NCBI GenBank assembly: GCA_016787525.1 | Contig: JAEUUP010000015.1 | Coordinates: 62,001 to 126,000 of the forward strand | Length of the DNA: 64,000 nt | From: Saprospiraceae bacterium | Lineage (GTDB): Bacteria > Bacteroidota > Bacteroidia > Chitinophagales > Saprospiraceae | Reading direction: 5' to 3' | Part shown: piece after piece, positions 61,711 to 64,000 of the stretch | Position numbering within the stretch: position 1 is the stretch's first letter | Layout of the letters: the number at the start of each line of letters is the position of its first letter | Notes under the pieces: generated by a model | What the model was told of the DNA's origin: nothing | Databases searched by the model: none | What the model saw: the letters and a program-made list of their open reading frames with translations, nothing else | Translations under genes and position numbers: made by a program

Positions 61711-62304
61711 TCAAAGACTCTTCCGAATACGACTCAGCGACTCAGGTGTGATATTCAGATAAGATGCTAAATACTTCAGCGGAATATGTTGCACATATTC
61801 GGGATGTGCATTCAATAGTTTGGTATAGCGTTCAGTGGCAGACAAAGACAAGAGTTCTTTTACCCGATTCGATGATTTTTTGAATTGGTCTTCTGTCATG
61901 ATACGCCCAATGTGTTCAAATGCAGGACGTTTTTTAAATAAATTCATCAAATCTTCATATCGGATACGCACCATACTGAGGGGGGTCAATGCTTCTATGG
62001 CATGTTCGGCAGGCGCACGGTCAATAAACGATTCATACACACTGATAAAGTCGCCAGTGAAATGAAAATCCAAAGAAATCTCTTTATCGTCTTTGAAAAA
62101 GTAGCTGCGTGTCACACCTTCAATGATAAAATACAAATAATTCTCCACTTTTCCAATGTGAGTCAAGACATCGCCCTTGTCGAATTGCTTGAAACGCACC
62201 AATTCTAAAGCTGCCCCGAAATCTTCATCACCAAGTGCTGCCCGCGATTGAAGCGATTCTTTGAGTATTTCTATTTTTTGAAAAAATGTCGTATTGTTGG
62301 ACAT
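61711..62304 (-). CDS. Crp/Fnr-family transcriptional regulator
   Basis: This 197-aa protein has a cyclic-nucleotide-binding beta-roll (about 25-125; FKQFDKGDVLTHIGKVENYLYFIIEGVTRSYFF and EISLDFHFTGDFISVYESFIDRAPAEHAIEAL) and a winged-helix C-terminus (ERYTKLLNAHPEYVQHIPLKYLASYLNITPESLSRIRK) with the recognition helix. It lacks Cys residues for an Fe-S cluster and the Arg-Ser pair for cAMP, as in most Bacteroidota members of this type, so its signal is unknown. A motif copy (61975) is read as LTPLSMV in the beta-roll. It is transcribed singly. Confidence 0.9.
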   Translation of the reverse strand: MSNNTTFFQKIEILKESLQSRAALGDEDFGAALELVRFKQFDKGDVLTHIGKVENYLYFIIEGVTRSYFFKDDKEISLDFHFTGDFISVYESFIDRAPAEHAIEALTPLSMVRIRYEDLMNLFKKRPAFEHIGRIMTEDQFKKSSNRVKELLSLSATERYTKLLNAHPEYVQHIPLKYLASYLNITPESLSRIRKSL

Positions 62305-62348
62305 TGTGGTTGCATTAATGATTTAAAACTTATGCAAGTCATGGACAG

Positions 62349-62543
62349 AAAAGCCCTATCGGGGCGACATATTGGTAGCCCTGCGTGAAACGCAGGGTTA
62401 AAACAATAAAAACAACGTTCAGCCCCGTAGGGGCGCAACTATGATGCAAAATGTGCCGCCCCTATGGGGCTAATGGGAAATGCCGTTTTCTATAACCCTG
62501 CGTTTCACGCAGGGCTACCAATATGTCGCCCCGATGGGGCTTT
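62349..62543. repeat. MITE-like element with 52-bp terminal inverted repeats
   Basis: The outer 52 bp (62349-62400 and 62492-62543) are reverse complements with one mismatch. They contain palindromes GCCCTGCGTGAAACGCAGGG and CGGGGCGACATATTGG. The 91-bp centre has inverted GCCCCGTAGGGGCG and GCCCCTATGGGGC blocks. There is no transposase gene; short frames within are not real genes. GCCCC..GGGGC repeats of this kind resemble REP-like intergenic families. The rest of 62305-62752 is AT-rich leader for the next gene. Confidence 0.85.
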
Positions 62544-62752
62544 TAAACACTTGATTCGCACATTCAAATCTCCCACGCACGTTTATTCTATTCTGCCATT
62601 TCTTAACATACATCAATTTTGGAATCATTTGAAACCTTCAACTTTGCATCGTGATAAAAAAAAAGTTTTAATAGATGATTCCGACTTAGAGAGAATCTGA
62701 AACGCTCTCTAAGTCTTTTCTTTGACGCTCTTACAAAATTACATTCTTTTTA

Positions 62753-64000
62753 ATGAAACAGTCTATTTTATGCCTACTTGTGTTCGCAAGTATTCAACTT
62801 TCTTTTGCCCAAAATGTGGGTATCAACACAACCACACCTCATAATTCTGCCGCTTTAGACATCACGGCGACGGATAAAGGCATACTTGTGCCGCGTTTGA
62901 CAACGACTCAGAGGACCAATATCATATCTCCCGCCACAGGTCTGTTGGTTTTTGATATGGATGAAAACAAGTTTTACTTTTATGATGGTACTACTTGGTC
63001 GGCTGTTGCACCCACTCAAGAAGAGATTGACCCTAAAATCGCACCTTTGACTTTGAATAAAGTGCCACATTGGAATGGTGTACAATTAGTGAATGGTCAA
63101 ATTACAGACAATAATTCAGCTGTCGGAATTGGTACAAGTGGTTCGCCCAATAGCTTATTAACAGTTGGAGATAATCTATCTTTTACAGGTCTTGACCCTG
63201 TTATGTCGGTTAATACAAGTAATGATGAAAGTATTTTGATTGGTGATGCAGGAACAGAACAAGGCATTTTACTTGGTTTCAAAGGTAATCAAATTCAAGG
63301 ACTTTCGGGCGCAAATTTAGAGACAAACAGTCATTTATTACTCAATCCCAATGGTGGCAATATTGGTATCAACAATGATAATCCTGTTGCACCACTTTCA
63401 GTTGGTACATATTATAATACCAATTTAGACCCGATTGCACAATTCAATGCCACAGGTGAAAAACCTTTATTAGTAGGTGAAACGACTAATAATAAAGGTT
63501 TGATGTTGGGTTATGCAGGCAATGATATTCAAGGCAGGTCTGGTGCGGATTTAGCAGATAACAGTGATTTATTGCTCAATAAATTTGGGGGCAATGTTGG
63601 TATTGGCACAGAAACACCCACATCTGAATTGGATGTAGAAGGTAAAACCAGAACAGTTAATTTCCAAATGACAGATGGTGCTACTAATGGTTACTTACTT
63701 CAATCTGATGTGGATGGCAATGCTACATGGATAAACCCCAATACCATTACTTTTGGCGAAAGTGATCCAAAAGTTGGGACATTAACAACCAATTATTTGC
63801 CAAAATGGAATGGTACGAGTTTAGCTAATACTCAAATTTTTGATGATGGTTCAAAAGTTGGCATTGGTACAACAAACCCCTCAGTAAAACTAGAAGTTGA
63901 AGGCACAACTAAAACAACAACGCTCCAAATTGTTTCGGGCGCATTGAATGGTCGAATATTAAAGTCAGATGCTTTAGGTAATGCTTCGTGGGTTGAACCT
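62753..64000 (+). CDS. Secreted repeat-rich surface or tail-fibre-like protein, 5' part
   Basis: The frame opens at ATG 62753 (MKQSILCLLVFASIQLSFAQ, signal peptide) and stays open to the window edge, 416 codons. After a head segment (NVGINTTTPHNSAALDITATDKGILVPRL), the protein repeats blocks of the types VGIGTTNPSVKLEVEG, GGNVGIGTETPTSELDV, LLLNPNGGNIGI and LPKWNGTSL, typical of large Bacteroidota surface proteins that resemble phage tail fibres and adhesin stalks. Such proteins often end with an intramolecular chaperone or coiled coil, which would lie outside the window. A motif copy (63873) is read as NPSVKL in the repeat itself. The exact role, probably adhesion, is inferred. Confidence 0.8.
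   Translation, partial: MKQSILCLLVFASIQLSFAQNVGINTTTPHNSAALDITATDKGILVPRLTTTQRTNIISPATGLLVFDMDENKFYFYDGTTWSAVAPTQEEIDPKIAPLTLNKVPHWNGVQLVNGQITDNNSAVGIGTSGSPNSLLTVGDNLSFTGLDPVMSVNTSNDESILIGDAGTEQGILLGFKGNQIQGLSGANLETNSHLLLNPNGGNIGINNDNPVAPLSVGTYYNTNLDPIAQFNATGEKPLLVGETTNNKGLMLGYAGNDIQGRSGADLADNSDLLLNKFGGNVGIGTETPTSELDVEGKTRTVNFQMTDGATNGYLLQSDVDGNATWINPNTITFGESDPKVGTLTTNYLPKWNGTSLANTQIFDDGSKVGIGTTNPSVKLEVEGTTKTTTLQIVSGALNGRILKSDALGNASWVEP

Larger units (their letters stand above)
2656..63881. repeat. Dispersed ACTGAGGGG motif, about 67 copies
   Basis: Approximate core positions. Forward (37): 3743, 6996, 7602, 8181, 8981, 9783, 12881, 14578, 15377, 18073, 19236, 19983, 22909, 24757, 25504, 27975, 28295, 31183, 31514, 32779, 33131, 35378, 35719, 36563, 39321, 39668, 40254, 42711, 43865, 44777, 45410, 46197, 47465, 48609, 50465, 61679, 61975. 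Reverse (30): 2656, 9812, 10270, 10387, 11515, 13496, 16700, 17131, 21454, 23540, 24452, 25312, 25858, 26507, 29605, 29884, 34278, 35981, 42325, 46329, 48629, 50442, 54849, 55151, 56219, 59420, 60649, 60892, 61061, 63873. Counted by eye; positions are within a few bases. About 40 lie in genes. The usual wider form is TACTGAGGGG(G)T. Confidence 0.95.

Noticed and set aside
62464-62700. 78-aa open frame in the inverted-repeat element
   Set aside because: It begins inside the element and has no family; the frame crosses one repeat arm.
2656-63881. ACTGAGGGG as a HIP1-like palindrome, Chi or KOPS site
   Set aside because: The core is not palindromic, and strands are used almost equally (37:30), unlike polar Chi or KOPS motifs.

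Overview
The window comes from a member of the Bacteroidota, most likely a Cytophagales-type environmental carbohydrate degrader. The evidence is three SusC/SusD outer-membrane uptake pairs, a TonB receptor paired with a DUF4249 lipoprotein, an FG-GAP/ASPIC lipoprotein, DUF1080, DUF6807 (PmoA) and Gfo/Idh/MocA proteins, TAnnTTTG-type promoter boxes and no Shine-Dalgarno sequences. No rRNA, tRNA, CRISPR array or complete IS element was recognised.

Layout. 1-1.6 kb: the 5' part of a divergent triosephosphate isomerase and a SUKH (SMI1/KNR4) gene. 1.9-8.8 kb and 13.0-19.5 kb: two copies of one module, consisting of a 42-bp tandem array, a perfect LacI-type operator, myo-inositol oxygenase, SusC and SusD. 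8.9-12.9 kb: an Rpn-family nuclease and an accessory unit with two unknown genes. 20-31.5 kb: secreted polysaccharide-processing enzymes, GNAT, Uma2, PmoA-like and Gfo/Idh/MocA proteins, and a DUF4249/TonB receptor pair. 31.5-36.5 kb: a small protein with HNH nuclease, a serine hydrolase, a double DUF1080 protein and an Fn3-tailed protein. 36.6-39.6 kb: an accessory unit with a NERD-helicase behind a structured leader. 40-41.6 kb: a cytoplasmic Zn amidase and an LRR protein with an EAD11-like tail. 41.8-55.1 kb: a lipoprotein oxidoreductase, vanadium haloperoxidase, FG-GAP/ASPIC protein, SusD, SusC and a divergent AraC regulator. 55.5-64 kb: mannonate dehydratase, a GT39-type glycosyltransferase, an S41 protease, a Crp/Fnr regulator and the start of a repeat-rich surface protein.

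Metabolic reading. Inositol oxygenase turns myo-inositol into D-glucuronate, and mannonate dehydratase acts further down the glucuronate route. Perfect LacI-type palindromes lie before both inositol oxygenase genes, and a second palindrome type is shared by susC3 and uxuA. This suggests an inositol/uronate network controlled by LacI-family regulators encoded elsewhere.

Most unusual signals. (1) A non-palindromic 9-mer, ACTGAGGGG (usually extended to TACTGAGGGGGT), occurs about 67 times on both strands, about once per kb, in coding and non-coding DNA and three times as inverted pairs forming hairpins. By chance less than one copy is expected. It behaves like the DNA uptake sequences of Neisseria and Pasteurellaceae. 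(2) Two accessory loci carry different cargo genes between the same upstream leader, the same downstream attC-like palindrome and the same terminal repeat, all in the same orientation relative to the cargo. This is a cassette-like architecture. (3) Arrays with 21/42-bp periods, variable perfect-hairpin elements with conserved flanks, and a large inverted repeat fill many of the gaps.
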